A stretch of DNA of 64,000 bases from JANQIV01 sp050117315 (GCA_050117315.1 JASFMY010000007.1:1-64000); one strand, 5' to 3'. Shown: positions 26,881 through 37,361, numbered from the stretch's first letter. Numbers and translations are program-made. Notes: generated from the letters alone by a model not told the origin.

Positions 26881-28455
26881 ATGCAAAAAGAAATAATAAT
26901 TAATTCTTCTGCATCCCAGACGAGGGTAGCAATTACGGAAGATTCAAAGCTTGTTGATTTTTTCGTTGACCATCCTGAGAAAAGAAGAATGGTAGGCAAT
27001 ATCTATTTCGGTACTATTGCCAGAGTATTGCCCGGTATCAGAGCGGCGTTTATAGATATTGGATTAAAGCACGATGCTTTTCTCCATTTTTCGGATATCG
27101 GAGATAGACTGGAAGCCTTAAAAAATGTTTTTGAAGATGACGTAGAAGAGGAGAACGGCGAACACGATGTCGAAGAAGATGTAGAAGAGGAAGAAAAAGA
27201 AAATTCAAGCCAGTCTGAAAAAGAAAAAGTAATTCCCAAACTCCACAAAGGTCAGGAAATTCTAATCCAGATAATTAAAGAGCCTGTAAAAGATAAAGGC
27301 GTTCGTGTATCGTCCGCTATATCAATTCCCGGCAGGTTTTGTGTACTTCTGCCTTATGATAACAAAATTGGAATTTCGAAAAAGATAGTTGACTATAAGG
27401 AGAGAAAAAGGCTAAGAAAAATAGCTAGGGAAATATTGCCGAAAAACTGCGGGTTAATTATTAGAACCGCTGCCAAAAGTCAATCTGATGAATTATTAAA
27501 AGGTGACTTAAGATACTTGCTTAAGACGTGGTCCGAAATCCAGGAACAAGTAAAGAAAAATTCTCCACCTGCTTTGGTTTATAAAGATTTAAGCACTACG
27601 GTTAGTGTAATTAGAGATCTTTTTACTCCTGACGTTAATAAGGTATTTGTTGATTCAAAAAAAATATACAAGGAAATAAAAAATTACGTTGACTTCATTC
27701 AGCCCAAACTTGTTGAAAAGATTGAATACTTCAAGAACGATGTCCCGATTTTTGAAGCGTTTAATATAGAGGAGCAAATTAAAACGGCAATGGGCAGAAA
27801 AGTACCCATGCCCAGCGGGGGACATATTGTAATTGAACATACGGAAGCAATGGTTGTTGTTGATGTTAACAGCGGAAGGTATGCCGCTAAAAAAGACCAG
27901 GAACTAAATTCACTAAAAACGGACCTTGAAGCTTCGAGAGAACTGGCAAGACAATTAAGGCTGAGAGATATAGGCGGGTTGATAGTAGTCGATTTTATAG
28001 ATCTTGAGGAGGAGAAAAACAGGAAGAAAATTTTTGATGAATTAAAAAAAGAATTCAAAAGAGACCGTGCCAAAATAGCTATGCTGCCTATGACTGAATT
28101 CGGACTTATGCAGATAACCAGGGAAAGAATACGCGAAAATATTCTGCAGTCCACCCAGGAAGTCTGCCCTTACTGTAATGGTACGGGAATGCTCGTAAAA
28201 CAATCAAACTTAATTCATGAAATTGAAGAATGGCTCAAACGGTATAAACTGGAAGGAAGGCAAAAATCATTAGTGCTTAGGGTTCATCCGTTGCTTGGCA
28301 GAAAACTGAAGAGCGGTTTTATCTCTACATTAACAAAACTTCAGTACCGTTATATGGTTAAAATTAAGCTGGAAGAAAAAGAAGCTATAAGTCCCCAGTT
28401 GTTCAGTATTATTTCTGCAAAAACAGGTGAAGACTTAACCGAAGAATTTTCTTAA
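26881..28455 (+). CDS. rng: Ribonuclease G/E family endonuclease
   Basis: The 524-residue protein has an S1 domain interrupted by an acidic insert (about 83-115), then the DNase I-like catalytic core with D328 (VVVDVNSG) and D371 (GGLIVVDFIDLEEE), 43 apart as in RNase E. CPYCNGTG is the zinc link. It cleaves A/U-rich single-stranded RNA in rRNA maturation and mRNA decay. No long degradosome tail is present. Confidence 0.93.
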   Translation: MQKEIIINSSASQTRVAITEDSKLVDFFVDHPEKRRMVGNIYFGTIARVLPGIRAAFIDIGLKHDAFLHFSDIGDRLEALKNVFEDDVEEENGEHDVEEDVEEEEKENSSQSEKEKVIPKLHKGQEILIQIIKEPVKDKGVRVSSAISIPGRFCVLLPYDNKIGISKKIVDYKERKRLRKIAREILPKNCGLIIRTAAKSQSDELLKGDLRYLLKTWSEIQEQVKKNSPPALVYKDLSTTVSVIRDLFTPDVNKVFVDSKKIYKEIKNYVDFIQPKLVEKIEYFKNDVPIFEAFNIEEQIKTAMGRKVPMPSGGHIVIEHTEAMVVVDVNSGRYAAKKDQELNSLKTDLEASRELARQLRLRDIGGLIVVDFIDLEEEKNRKKIFDELKKEFKRDRAKIAMLPMTEFGLMQITRERIRENILQSTQEVCPYCNGTGMLVKQSNLIHEIEEWLKRYKLEGRQKSLVLRVHPLLGRKLKSGFISTLTKLQYRYMVKIKLEEKEAISPQLFSIISAKTGEDLTEEFS

Positions 28456-28537
28456 TGATTTGTTAATTAACATATATTCAACTATGCGGGATAAATTTGA
28501 TATTGGAAATAAATATTAAAAAATAAGGGATATCGAA

Positions 28538-29191
28538 ATGAAATTTTTTATTGACACTGCCAACATTAATGAAATTAAAGAAGCAGCATCTATGGGTGTA
28601 CTTGATGGTGTTACTACCAATCCTTCTCTTGTAGCAAAAGAAGGTGTGGATTTTATTGACCTTTTAAAACAAATAGCTGAAGTTGTCGACGGACCGATCA
28701 GTGCTGAAGTTGTTTCAACAGACTACGACGGGATTATGAAAGAAGCTCATGAGCTTGCAAAAATTCATGATAACATAGTAATTAAAGTTCCTTTAATACC
28801 GGAAGGTCTTAAAGCTGTTAAGTCGCTTTCTGCCGAGGGAATTAAAACAAACGTTACACTGTGTTTTTCACCCTCGCAGGCTTTACTGGCTGCTAAAGCC
28901 GGGGCTACATATATTTCTCCTTTTGTGGGAAGATTGGATGACATCAGCCATGACGGCATGTATCTTATTGAAGAGATAGTGCAGATTTACGATAACTACG
29001 GTTATGAAACCGAAGTGCTTGTTGCAAGCATCCGTCATCCGCTCCATCTGGTTGAAGCTGCAAAGATGGGAGCAGATGTTGCAACTATACCTTTTGCTGT
29101 TATTCAAAAGTTATTTAAACACCCGCTGACAGATAACGGATTATCAAAATTTTTAAGTGACTGGGAAAAGCTAAATCAAAAGGTTGGTTAA
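28538..29191 (+). CDS. Transaldolase/fructose-6-phosphate aldolase family
   Basis: The 217-residue protein is the short transaldolase type, with MKFFIDTANI, GVTTNPSL and the Schiff-base lysine K83 in VIKVPLIPEG. ISPFVGRLDD closes the barrel. Such proteins act either as transaldolase in the pentose phosphate pathway or as fructose-6-phosphate aldolase; the short length alone does not decide. The stop overlaps the next start by one base. Confidence 0.92.
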   Translation: MKFFIDTANINEIKEAASMGVLDGVTTNPSLVAKEGVDFIDLLKQIAEVVDGPISAEVVSTDYDGIMKEAHELAKIHDNIVIKVPLIPEGLKAVKSLSAEGIKTNVTLCFSPSQALLAAKAGATYISPFVGRLDDISHDGMYLIEEIVQIYDNYGYETEVLVASIRHPLHLVEAAKMGADVATIPFAVIQKLFKHPLTDNGLSKFLSDWEKLNQKVG

Positions 29192-30273
29192 TGAAAAAAA
29201 CAAAGTTTTACAATGTTCACGAAAAATTGGGCGCTAAAATTGTTGACTTTGCCGGCTATAAAATGCCGGTAATGTATTCCTCCATAATTTCGGAACATAA
29301 AAAGGTTAGAGAATCGTGTGGTGTATTTGATGTTTCACACATGGGTGAGGTAAAGGTGAAAGGCGAGAAGGCCCTGGAGTTTGTGCAGTATATTACTACT
29401 AACAACGCTTCAAAATTATTTCCCGGCAGGGTGCAGTATTCTGCAATGTGCTACGAAGACGGTGGCATAGTTGATGATCTGCTTGTTTATAGGATTGCCG
29501 ATGACGAATTTATGCTCGTTGTGAATGCATCGAATAAAGATAAAGATTTCAAGTGGATGGTTGATAATAACAAGTTCGGCGTAAAACTAACTGACGAAAG
29601 CGATGAGTATTCTTTGCTTGCCGTTCAGGGACCTAATTCACAAAGAATCATTTCCAAAATCGCAGATAGAACAATTGATATGGAATACTATCATTTTATC
29701 TCTGCAAAAATAGCCGGCGTTGAAATGATCGTTTCAAGAACAGGTTATACCGGTGAACTCGGTTACGAGCTTTATTTCAAAGGGGATGAAGCCGAAGCAG
29801 AGAAAGTATGGAATACAATTTTCGAAGCCGGGAAAGAATTTGATATTATGCCGGTTGGATTAGGTGCAAGAGATACTCTTAGGCTTGAAATGGGGTACTG
29901 CTTATACGGCAACGATATTGATAGTACTACAAATACTATTGAATCAGGCTTAGGCTGGATTACTAAATTAAAGAAAGAAAATTTTATTGGTATTGATAGC
30001 ATTAAAAAAGTTAAAGAAAACGGCCCGGTCAGAAAATTAGTGGGAATGGAAGCTGATGAAAAAGCATTCCCGAGGAAGGGATACGATATTTCGATTAATG
30101 GAGAAACAATAGGAAATATTACAAGCGGCACTTTAAGCCCGGTACTCGATAGACCAATTGCGCTGGGTTATGTGAAATCCGAGTATACTGAAATCGGCAA
30201 TTCTGTTGATTGGGTTATAAGGAACAAAACTATCCCCGCAAAAATTATTCAATTACCATTTGTGAAAAGATAG
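29191..30273 (+). CDS. gcvT: Aminomethyltransferase (glycine cleavage T protein)
   Basis: The 360-residue protein shows GVFDVSHMGE, SRTGYTGELGYE and GARDTLRLEMGYCLYGND, all GcvT hallmarks that bind tetrahydrofolate. It transfers the methylene group of glycine to THF. The H and P subunits are not in the window. It overlaps the transaldolase stop by one base and is followed after one base by the ComB-like gene. Confidence 0.94.
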   Translation: MKKTKFYNVHEKLGAKIVDFAGYKMPVMYSSIISEHKKVRESCGVFDVSHMGEVKVKGEKALEFVQYITTNNASKLFPGRVQYSAMCYEDGGIVDDLLVYRIADDEFMLVVNASNKDKDFKWMVDNNKFGVKLTDESDEYSLLAVQGPNSQRIISKIADRTIDMEYYHFISAKIAGVEMIVSRTGYTGELGYELYFKGDEAEAEKVWNTIFEAGKEFDIMPVGLGARDTLRLEMGYCLYGNDIDSTTNTIESGLGWITKLKKENFIGIDSIKKVKENGPVRKLVGMEADEKAFPRKGYDISINGETIGNITSGTLSPVLDRPIALGYVKSEYTEIGNSVDWVIRNKTIPAKIIQLPFVKR

Positions 30274-30274
30274 T

Positions 30275-30991
30275 ATGAAAATTCATGTTTTATTTTCTCC
30301 GCTTAATGCGGAGGAATTATATTTTACAGGTAAAACAGTTGTAGTTATTGACGTTCTTCGTGCTACTTCCGTTATTGTTACGGCAATAAAAAACGGTGCA
30401 AAAGAGATTACCCCTATAGCATCCATAGAATTTGCCTTAAAAGCATCCGGCAGTAAAGTGCTTCTGGGCGGTGAAAGAAATACAAATAAAATTGAGGGGT
30501 TTAATCTCGGTAATTCCCCTTCGGAATATTCTAAAGAAAATGTTGAAAACAAATCCATTATTTTTTTTTCAACCAATGGATCAAAGGCAATTGTAAAAGC
30601 GAAATTTTCGAAAAACCTTTTTATCTGTTCATTTACAAATGTTAAAGCTGTTGCGGAAAAACTTATACAACTAAACCGGGATATTACTATTTTGTGTGCT
30701 GGTTCCGAAGGAATGTTCTGTCTTGAAGATACAGTTTGTGCCGGAAAAATAATTGATGAAATATTAACCCAAAAAAGCGATATTGAAATAAGCGATGCTG
30801 GAAAAGTCAGCAAAATATTGAATGATACCTATGGAGACAGTTTATACGAAATGCTTATTGAGTGTGAACACGGAAAAAAACTAATAGCCAACGGTTATAA
30901 AGATGATATTATTTTTTGTTCTAAGCTCAATACGACTAATGTAATTCCTTCTTTTAAGTCCGGTGTAATTAAGTTAGATAAGACTTCTTAA
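30275..30991 (+). CDS. ComB-like 2-phosphosulfolactate phosphatase family
   Basis: The 238-residue protein has the family core VVIDVLRATSVIVTA, GGERN and LCAGSEGMFCLEDTVCAG. In methanogens ComB makes sulfolactate for coenzyme M. Bacterial members are common and their substrate is largely unproven, so only the family is called. It is translationally close to gcvT, yet no sulfolactate genes are nearby. Confidence 0.8.
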   Translation: MKIHVLFSPLNAEELYFTGKTVVVIDVLRATSVIVTAIKNGAKEITPIASIEFALKASGSKVLLGGERNTNKIEGFNLGNSPSEYSKENVENKSIIFFSTNGSKAIVKAKFSKNLFICSFTNVKAVAEKLIQLNRDITILCAGSEGMFCLEDTVCAGKIIDEILTQKSDIEISDAGKVSKILNDTYGDSLYEMLIECEHGKKLIANGYKDDIIFCSKLNTTNVIPSFKSGVIKLDKTS

Positions 30992-31021
30992 ATAAATTAA
31001 TTTCTTAATTAAATTTTCACA

Positions 31022-33466
31022 ATGGCTAAACCCCAAAAAAAGAAAGTTGTTAAAAAGACTGAAAGTACACCTATAATTTCAGTTGAAAAGAAAATTAAAA
31101 TATTAGGTTTGTTTCTTTGTGTTCTCGGTGTATTCATTTTTTTAAGCATAATTTCTTATTCAAAATTTGATTTGGCAAACCTAACAGTTGGCTTTAGTGA
31201 TTTCCAGAAGATATTTTCAAATGAACCCGAATTCTTAAAACGTGCCGGTAGCACAAGAAATTGGCTGGGTATATTTGGAGCTTATACTTCCAACTTTTTT
31301 ATTAATTCAACAATCGGTTATTTTTCAATCGTCTTTCCTGTGCTGATTTTCACCTGGGGATATTTTATTATCAAAAAAGATAGTTTTAAGATTTCCGTTT
31401 TTCTTTCCAATTTTATTATATCTTCTGCCGTAATCATTTCTACTTTTTTTGGTGTACTGATTTCGGATTATAAATTGCTCGAAACCCATCCTGAAATAAG
31501 CGGAAAGATTGGATTGCTTTTCGGCTCTGGTATGTCCTTACTTTTGGGAGGCGTGGGCAGCATTATTTTGTTATTCACAATCCAGTTCGTAATTATTTTT
31601 ATTGCTTTTGATATTAAGTTTGGCAGAGTATATGAATTTATTCAATTAACATTGGCAGAAGTATTCACTAAAAAAGAAAAAAGCGAAAAAGAGACAGAAG
31701 AAACAAAACCTGAGCCTGTATTAATCAGTGATGAGGTAGATAAAAAGGAAGAGAAAGAAGAAGAAAAACCGGTTGAGAAGGAAACAATCCCGGAAATATT
31801 GAATGAAGAAGAAGTTAAAGAAACAAAAATTAGAATCATTAATAAAGATGAAGAAATAGATGTTGTTGAAAAGGATGATGAACCTAAACCGGAAGAAAAC
31901 GAAGAAAAAGTTGATGACACACAACAGTCTGAAGTAGATGTTTTAATAGAAAAAGAACTGCCGGATCAATGGGAAGAAAAGATAGAATATTCATCACCTC
32001 AAATAGAATTGTTGGAAGACTATAAAGATGTTACGGTATCTGTCTCTGATGAAGAGCTAAAAAGAAATGCCGGATTATTAAAAGAAAAATTAGCGCTGTT
32101 TGATATCCATATTGATAAAATTTCAGTAACGCCCGGACCTGTTGTTACATTATACGAACTGGTTCCGGCACCTGGAGTAAAAATCAGCAGGATAGTAAGC
32201 CTTGAAAACGATATCGCTTTGGCATTAGCTGCAAGAGGAATAAGAATAATAGCGCCGATACCGGGTAAAAGTGCAATAGGCGTTGAAATACCAAATGCCG
32301 AAGCGGAAATTGTTAGTGCAAAAAGTGTTATCAATAAATTGAAAACCTCAAAAGCCGATCTGCCTTTAGCTCTCGGCAAAACAATTTCAGGTGAAACTTA
32401 TATTACTGACCTTGCAAAAATGCCGCACCTTCTTATTGCGGGTGCAACGGGTGCGGGCAAAAGTGTCGGCATAAACATGATGATTACAAGCTTGATTTAC
32501 GCAAAACATCCCTCGGATATAAAATTTGTCATTATAGACCCTAAAAAAATAGAGCTGTCTTTCTACAGGTCGTTAAATAAACACTTTCTTGCGGTATCTC
32601 CCGATCTTGATGAGGAAATTATTACCAATCCGCAGAATGCTTTGCTGGTATTGAAAGCAGTTGAATACGAAATGGAGAAACGTTACGACAAGCTTGCTAA
32701 AGTCGGGGTACGCAACATAGTTGATTACAATAAAAAAATTGAAAACCCGAAAAGCAAACCTAAAGATACGGATAAGATGCAGCATTTTAAGATGCCGTAT
32801 ATTATTGTTATTATAGATGAGCTTGCTGACCTTATGATTACAAGCGGTAAAGAAGTTGAAGAGCCTATTGCAAGGCTTGCACAATTGGCGCGTGCCGTTG
32901 GCATTCATTTAATTGTTGCTACGCAAAGGCCGTCTGTAAATGTTATAACCGGAACTATAAAAGCAAACTTCAGCGCACGCATAGCGTACCAGGTTGCAAC
33001 AAAGATAGACTCAAGAACAATACTCGACATGAAAGGAGCTGAACAATTACTTGGCAGAGGAGATATGCTCTTTCTACCCGGCGGTTCACCCAAACCGATC
33101 AGAATTCAAAACGCTTATATCTCTACCGATGAAGTGGAAAGATTAACAAATTATATTTACACGCAGAAAGGTTATGCTAAAAGATTTTTGCTCCCGTCCA
33201 TGTTTGAGAAAAAAGAAAGTGCCCAGGGTGATTTCTTAGCTGATTTGGACCCGATGTTTGAAGATGCGGCAAGGGTAATTGTAAGGCACCAGCAGGGATC
33301 GGTTTCCCTTTTGCAGAGAAGGCTTAAACTCGGTTATTCAAGAGCGGCGAGAATAGTAGACCAGTTGGAGGAAGCAGGAGTTGTCGGGCCTTCCGAAGGC
33401 AGTAAAGCAAGAGAAGTAATAGTTGAAACCGAAGAAGAACTCGAAACAATTTTAAGGTCACTTTAA
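31022..33466 (+). CDS. ftsK: DNA translocase FtsK/SpoIIIE
   Basis: The 814-residue protein has four N-terminal membrane segments (about 25-205), a short Glu/Lys-rich linker (about 215-320), the motor with Walker A GATGAGKSVG near residue 475 and Walker B IVIIDELADLM, and the gamma winged helix at the C-terminus (SVSLLQRRLKLGYSRAARI). It pumps chromosome ends toward the septum and activates XerCD; a xerD gene is in this window at 51960. Confidence 0.95.
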   Translation: MAKPQKKKVVKKTESTPIISVEKKIKILGLFLCVLGVFIFLSIISYSKFDLANLTVGFSDFQKIFSNEPEFLKRAGSTRNWLGIFGAYTSNFFINSTIGYFSIVFPVLIFTWGYFIIKKDSFKISVFLSNFIISSAVIISTFFGVLISDYKLLETHPEISGKIGLLFGSGMSLLLGGVGSIILLFTIQFVIIFIAFDIKFGRVYEFIQLTLAEVFTKKEKSEKETEETKPEPVLISDEVDKKEEKEEEKPVEKETIPEILNEEEVKETKIRIINKDEEIDVVEKDDEPKPEENEEKVDDTQQSEVDVLIEKELPDQWEEKIEYSSPQIELLEDYKDVTVSVSDEELKRNAGLLKEKLALFDIHIDKISVTPGPVVTLYELVPAPGVKISRIVSLENDIALALAARGIRIIAPIPGKSAIGVEIPNAEAEIVSAKSVINKLKTSKADLPLALGKTISGETYITDLAKMPHLLIAGATGAGKSVGINMMITSLIYAKHPSDIKFVIIDPKKIELSFYRSLNKHFLAVSPDLDEEIITNPQNALLVLKAVEYEMEKRYDKLAKVGVRNIVDYNKKIENPKSKPKDTDKMQHFKMPYIIVIIDELADLMITSGKEVEEPIARLAQLARAVGIHLIVATQRPSVNVITGTIKANFSARIAYQVATKIDSRTILDMKGAEQLLGRGDMLFLPGGSPKPIRIQNAYISTDEVERLTNYIYTQKGYAKRFLLPSMFEKKESAQGDFLADLDPMFEDAARVIVRHQQGSVSLLQRRLKLGYSRAARIVDQLEEAGVVGPSEGSKAREVIVETEEELETILRSL

Positions 33467-34068
33467 TGCTTAAATTTATTGCTGCCTTGTTAATACTTGC
33501 CGGGTCACTGTTTCCCCAAACCGCAGATATAAAAATCAAAGAATTGCAGGATAAATTTCAATCCTTTAAGGATTTTCAAGCCGATTTTAAACAGGTATCC
33601 GACAATCCCAATTTTAATATATCACAGTCTTTAAGCGGAACATTTTACTATAAGAACGGTAATAAGTTTTTAATTGATCTCTCTAATATTAAAATTGTTT
33701 CTAACGGGAATACGATCTGGAATTATGACGGCAGGCAAAACAGGACGGTAATAAATAATTTGTCGGATAACCCCGATATAACTTCACTTGAAAAAATAGT
33801 TTTTGATTACCCTGAGAAATGTGAAATATCTGTTGATGATGATAAACCGGAAAATATTATATTTGTACCTTGCTCTAATGAACTGAATTTTGACAGAGCC
33901 GTTATTTCCCTTAACAAAGAAAATTTGATAAGTAAAATTAAAATTATAGATATCAGCAAAGCAGAGATAATATTTGAATTCAGTAACTATAAATTGAATG
34001 GAAATATTCCAGACAAATTCTTTGAGTTTAATATTCCGGGAGATAGTAAAGTAATTGACTTCAGATAA
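33466..34068 (+). CDS. lolA: LolA-like lipoprotein carrier
   Basis: The 200-residue protein has a signal peptide ending GSLFPQ. LQDKFQSFKDFQADFKQ, SGTFYYKNGNKFLID and GNTIWNYD match the LolA open beta-barrel that ferries lipoproteins across the periplasm. It starts one base into the ftsK stop. Sequence divergence from E. coli is large, so this is a family-level call. Confidence 0.85.
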   Translation: MLKFIAALLILAGSLFPQTADIKIKELQDKFQSFKDFQADFKQVSDNPNFNISQSLSGTFYYKNGNKFLIDLSNIKIVSNGNTIWNYDGRQNRTVINNLSDNPDITSLEKIVFDYPEKCEISVDDDKPENIIFVPCSNELNFDRAVISLNKENLISKIKIIDISKAEIIFEFSNYKLNGNIPDKFFEFNIPGDSKVIDFR

Positions 34069-35125
34069 GAAAAGAATCGATCCCAAAAAAATTACAGGCT
34101 ATGTAATTTCTATTTTACTTACTACAGTGTTTCTTTATCTCGCTTTTAGAAATGTTGATTTAAATGAAGCTTTTTATCTAGTTACTCAAGCTTCGCCTAA
34201 ATGGGTTGTTATTTTTATAATAATATTTTTGATTGCCCCATTAATCAGAGCATACCGCTGGAAAGTATTAATTAGATCTGTAAAACCTGATGCATCGGTG
34301 GTAAACTTATTCGGTGCAACAATGATTGGTTACGGCATTAATTGTGTTATACCGAGAATGGGGGAGCTGTATAGAGCTTTGTTTCTCGGGAAGTGGGAAA
34401 AAATTTCAAGGTCTTCCATGGTAGGGACAGTTATTGTTGAAAGAATAATAGACGTTATTGCATTGGCCTTTTCGGTAATTGTAAGCGGGTTAATATATTC
34501 CGGTGATTTGTATGAAGAAATTACCTGGCTTAAGCCAAGTCTTTACCTCGGTTTCGTTTTTATATTTGTTCTTATTATGTTTATCTATTTTATAGTAGTG
34601 TTAAAGGATAGATTTTACAACATGATTATAAAATATGTTGGAAAGATTTCAAGTAAAGCTGCTGAAAAACTTGCATACATTCTTGATATGCTTATTGACG
34701 GATTTAATACAATTAAAAGCAAAAAAGATTTTCTCATTATTGCTGTAACTTCTGCTGTAATAATGGTGTTCTACGGGCTTAATTCTTATGCGGGATTTTT
34801 TATGATGAAAATGGATACCATGCAGGAAGTTACTTTTGGAATGGCGTGGATATTAATGACAATCGGAGCTTTCGGTGTTGTGATACCAACACCTGGCGGA
34901 ACAGGCTCGTACCACTTCATAACTATTTTCGTTTTAACAACTATCTTTAATTTTGATAATGATGTTAGTTCGGCTTTTGCGATCTTAACTCATTTACTAT
35001 CGTATATAATATTTATACTTTCTACAGTCCTTTCAATTTATTTTATAAATAAGAAACAATCTTCAAGCGGCGGGGAAAAAGAAAATATTTTCAGTGTATT
35101 CAAGTTTAATATGGATGAAAAATGA
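34055..35125 (+). CDS. Flippase-like integral membrane protein (LPG synthase TM family)
   Basis: The 356-residue protein has about eight membrane helices and the family signatures RAYRWKVLI, GELYRALFLGKWEKISRSS and the late motif IPTPGGTGSYHF. Members of this family (UPF0104/DUF2029-like) move lipids or polyprenyl substrates, but this one is unproven. The start is TTG at 34055, overlapping lolA by 14 bases; no ATG exists until much later, so the TTG is likely genuine. Confidence 0.8.
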   Translation: MTSDKKRIDPKKITGYVISILLTTVFLYLAFRNVDLNEAFYLVTQASPKWVVIFIIIFLIAPLIRAYRWKVLIRSVKPDASVVNLFGATMIGYGINCVIPRMGELYRALFLGKWEKISRSSMVGTVIVERIIDVIALAFSVIVSGLIYSGDLYEEITWLKPSLYLGFVFIFVLIMFIYFIVVLKDRFYNMIIKYVGKISSKAAEKLAYILDMLIDGFNTIKSKKDFLIIAVTSAVIMVFYGLNSYAGFFMMKMDTMQEVTFGMAWILMTIGAFGVVIPTPGGTGSYHFITIFVLTTIFNFDNDVSSAFAILTHLLSYIIFILSTVLSIYFINKKQSSSGGEKENIFSVFKFNMDEK

Positions 35126-35757
35126 AAAAAATAATTTCACTTTTTTTTGTATTCATTCTTGTTTCCAATGCCCAGGAAATTTCCGGCGGGATGGGTATAA
35201 GTTATTTTAATAACTCTACTCTAACGGATTACATTAATGGTAACTATGCTTCCGGTGGGGAAAAGCTGTCAACTTTCAATTCCCAAATTGATTTTTATAT
35301 TGAAACGGCTTTTGACATATCGGAAAATTATCAGTTAGCTGTTGAATATGATTTTTCTTTGTGGTCATATACTAATTCAAGCTTTGGTATTGGCAATTAT
35401 GAATTTACGCTTAAAAATCATAAACCGTCATTACTTGGTTATTATGTTATAAAAGGGATGGGGTATAATTTTAAATTCGGGGCTGGAACCGGTCTGCGGA
35501 TTGCAAACGTTACTCAAAAAATTTCTCCAACTGAAACAGATTATTCTTCAACGGGCGTTGGTTTTGTTTCAAAGGTGCAGGGTAATACTTTGTTAGGCGG
35601 AAATTTTTACGCTAATATTGCTTTTGAAGCCCGCTATGATATGCCCGGTGAACCGGAAGACGGAGGAAGCAAAATTACTAATAATTCTTTGAAAGAAAAT
35701 GTAACCGCGAGTTTATTTTCCGTTGGTTTAAAACTCGGTGTTACTTATATATTTTAG
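35122..35757 (+). CDS. Outer-membrane beta-barrel protein
   Basis: The 211-residue product has a signal peptide ending VSNAQ and a run of alternating strands ending GLKLGVTYIF, a terminal aromatic typical of barrel insertion. The family is not recognised. Its ATG overlaps the flippase stop as ATGA, and uppP follows 9 bases after, so it is part of an envelope-gene run. Confidence 0.7.
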   Translation: MKKIISLFFVFILVSNAQEISGGMGISYFNNSTLTDYINGNYASGGEKLSTFNSQIDFYIETAFDISENYQLAVEYDFSLWSYTNSSFGIGNYEFTLKNHKPSLLGYYVIKGMGYNFKFGAGTGLRIANVTQKISPTETDYSSTGVGFVSKVQGNTLLGGNFYANIAFEARYDMPGEPEDGGSKITNNSLKENVTASLFSVGLKLGVTYIF

Positions 35758-35766
35758 GGAAACTTT

Positions 35767-36615
35767 ATGAGCTATATCGAAGCAATTCTTTTAGGTATTA
35801 TTCAAGGACTAACTGAATTTTTGCCGATCAGCAGCACCGGGCATTTAACGGTAGCCGGTAAATTACTGGGGTTAATTTCCGAACAAAATCCCGAACGGTG
35901 GACTGCTTTTATTGCAATAGTTCAGATAGGAACCTTGGTTGCAATATTAACATACTTCTACAAAGATTTACTGAATATTATTATAGATTTTTTTAAGGAT
36001 AATCTTTTCGAAAGAAAAGGATTCAAAAACCAGAGTGCAAATTCAAAACTCGGCTGGTTTATAATTTTGGGAACTATTCCCGTAGTGATAGTCGGCCTGG
36101 GCTTTAAAGATGTTATTGAAGGAGCGCTGACAAAAAACTTATATTTAATTGCTTCCAGTTTGATAGCCCTTGGTATTATTTTATCCGTTGCCGAGATGAT
36201 CGGTAAATTTAAAAAGGATTTAAGTAAGCTTACCTGGCTGGATTCATTGTTGATAGGCATTGCACAGTCGTTTGCATTGATTCCAGGTTCGTCAAGATCA
36301 GGGACAACAATTACAGCCGGTTTATTTTTAGGATTAAAAAGAGAAACTGCAGCAAGATTTTCTTTCCTATTAAGCGTACCCGCCATTGCAGGGAGCGGAT
36401 TGTTGGAATTATTCGAAGCTCTTGAATACATTGACAGCGACGGAATATTAAAATTAATAATCGCTACAATTACTGCGGCGATAAGCGGGTATTTAACTAT
36501 TGAATTTCTTTTGCGATTCTTAAAGAAGCATTCAACATTGGTTTTTGTTTTTTATAGGATTGCTATCGGCTTGATAATCATTGGGCTTCTGCAGTTCGGA
36601 GTGATTACATCTTAA
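35767..36615 (+). CDS. uppP: Undecaprenyl-diphosphatase UppP (BacA)
   Basis: The 282-residue membrane protein has GLTEFLPISSTGHL and IPGSSRSGTTITAGLFLGL, the two conserved active-site loops. It recycles undecaprenyl diphosphate to the monophosphate for cell-wall and polysaccharide synthesis. Its 3' end overlaps the convergent GT2 gene by 11 bases. Confidence 0.96.
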   Translation: MSYIEAILLGIIQGLTEFLPISSTGHLTVAGKLLGLISEQNPERWTAFIAIVQIGTLVAILTYFYKDLLNIIIDFFKDNLFERKGFKNQSANSKLGWFIILGTIPVVIVGLGFKDVIEGALTKNLYLIASSLIALGIILSVAEMIGKFKKDLSKLTWLDSLLIGIAQSFALIPGSSRSGTTITAGLFLGLKRETAARFSFLLSVPAIAGSGLLELFEALEYIDSDGILKLIIATITAAISGYLTIEFLLRFLKKHSTLVFVFYRIAIGLIIIGLLQFGVITS

Positions 36616-37351
36616 AATTACCGAACGTGTATTTTAGGATACAGAGAATAGCTTTTACACCGTCTTTGGCATTTATCTTTTTTCCTTCTTTAGTTCTTCG
36701 CGGGTGATAAGAAATCGGTACTTCGTGAATTGAAACATTAGCTTTCGAAAATTTTACGGTTATTTCTGGTTCCCAGTCAAAATCGTCGTTATCTATCTGA
36801 ACTGATTTTATAAATGCCGCATCAAAACATTTATAACATGTGAAAATGTCTGTATACCTTTTCCGGTGAAGTAAATTTATAAGTCCTGTAATTATTATAT
36901 TGCCGATGTAAGCAAGTAAATAAGCATCCGGATGTTTTCCTTTAAAGAATTTGCTCCTGTTAAGTTGCTTTTCCTTTAACATTCTTGATCCGTAAACAAC
37001 TTTTATGGAATCATCCTTAAATTTTTCAATTATCAGGTTTATATCATCCGGATCGTATTCAAGATCGGCATCCTGAACAATAATAAGATCGCCGTCTGTA
37101 TTTTTAATGCCGGTTTTTACACCGCCGCCTTTACCTTTATTAATATCGTGTCTAAAATATCTTATTAATTTTCCCACATCACTTTTCATAAATTCAAAAA
37201 TTTTTTCTTCAGTGGAATCCGATGAACAATCATTAATCACTAAAATTTCTTTTTCAAAACCATTTATTAATTTCAAATCACTAATTTTCTTCAGTAAATT
37301 TTGAATTGACTTTTCTTCGTTATAAACGGGAATTACAATTGATAGTTTCAT
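36605..37351 (-). CDS. GT2 glycosyltransferase (polyprenyl-phosphate sugar synthase type)
   Basis: The 248-residue protein has the GT-A core: SIVIPVYNEEKSI, VINDCSSDST, and the metal-binding QDAD at 93-96. GSRML and a missing long C-terminal membrane domain resemble dolichol/polyprenyl-phosphate mannose or glucose synthases. These charge a lipid carrier that feeds a GT-C enzyme. The upstream gene is a polytopic membrane protein 10 bases away, a fitting partner. Confidence 0.85.
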   Translation of the reverse strand: MKLSIVIPVYNEEKSIQNLLKKISDLKLINGFEKEILVINDCSSDSTEEKIFEFMKSDVGKLIRYFRHDINKGKGGGVKTGIKNTDGDLIIVQDADLEYDPDDINLIIEKFKDDSIKVVYGSRMLKEKQLNRSKFFKGKHPDAYLLAYIGNIIITGLINLLHRKRYTDIFTCYKCFDAAFIKSVQIDNDDFDWEPEITVKFSKANVSIHEVPISYHPRRTKEGKKINAKDGVKAILCILKYTFGNFKM

Positions 37352-37361
37352 TTAGGCGATT

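Noticed and set aside
30275..30991. ComB as evidence for coenzyme M synthesis
   Set aside because: No other coenzyme M genes are present, and the family is widespread in bacteria without that pathway.
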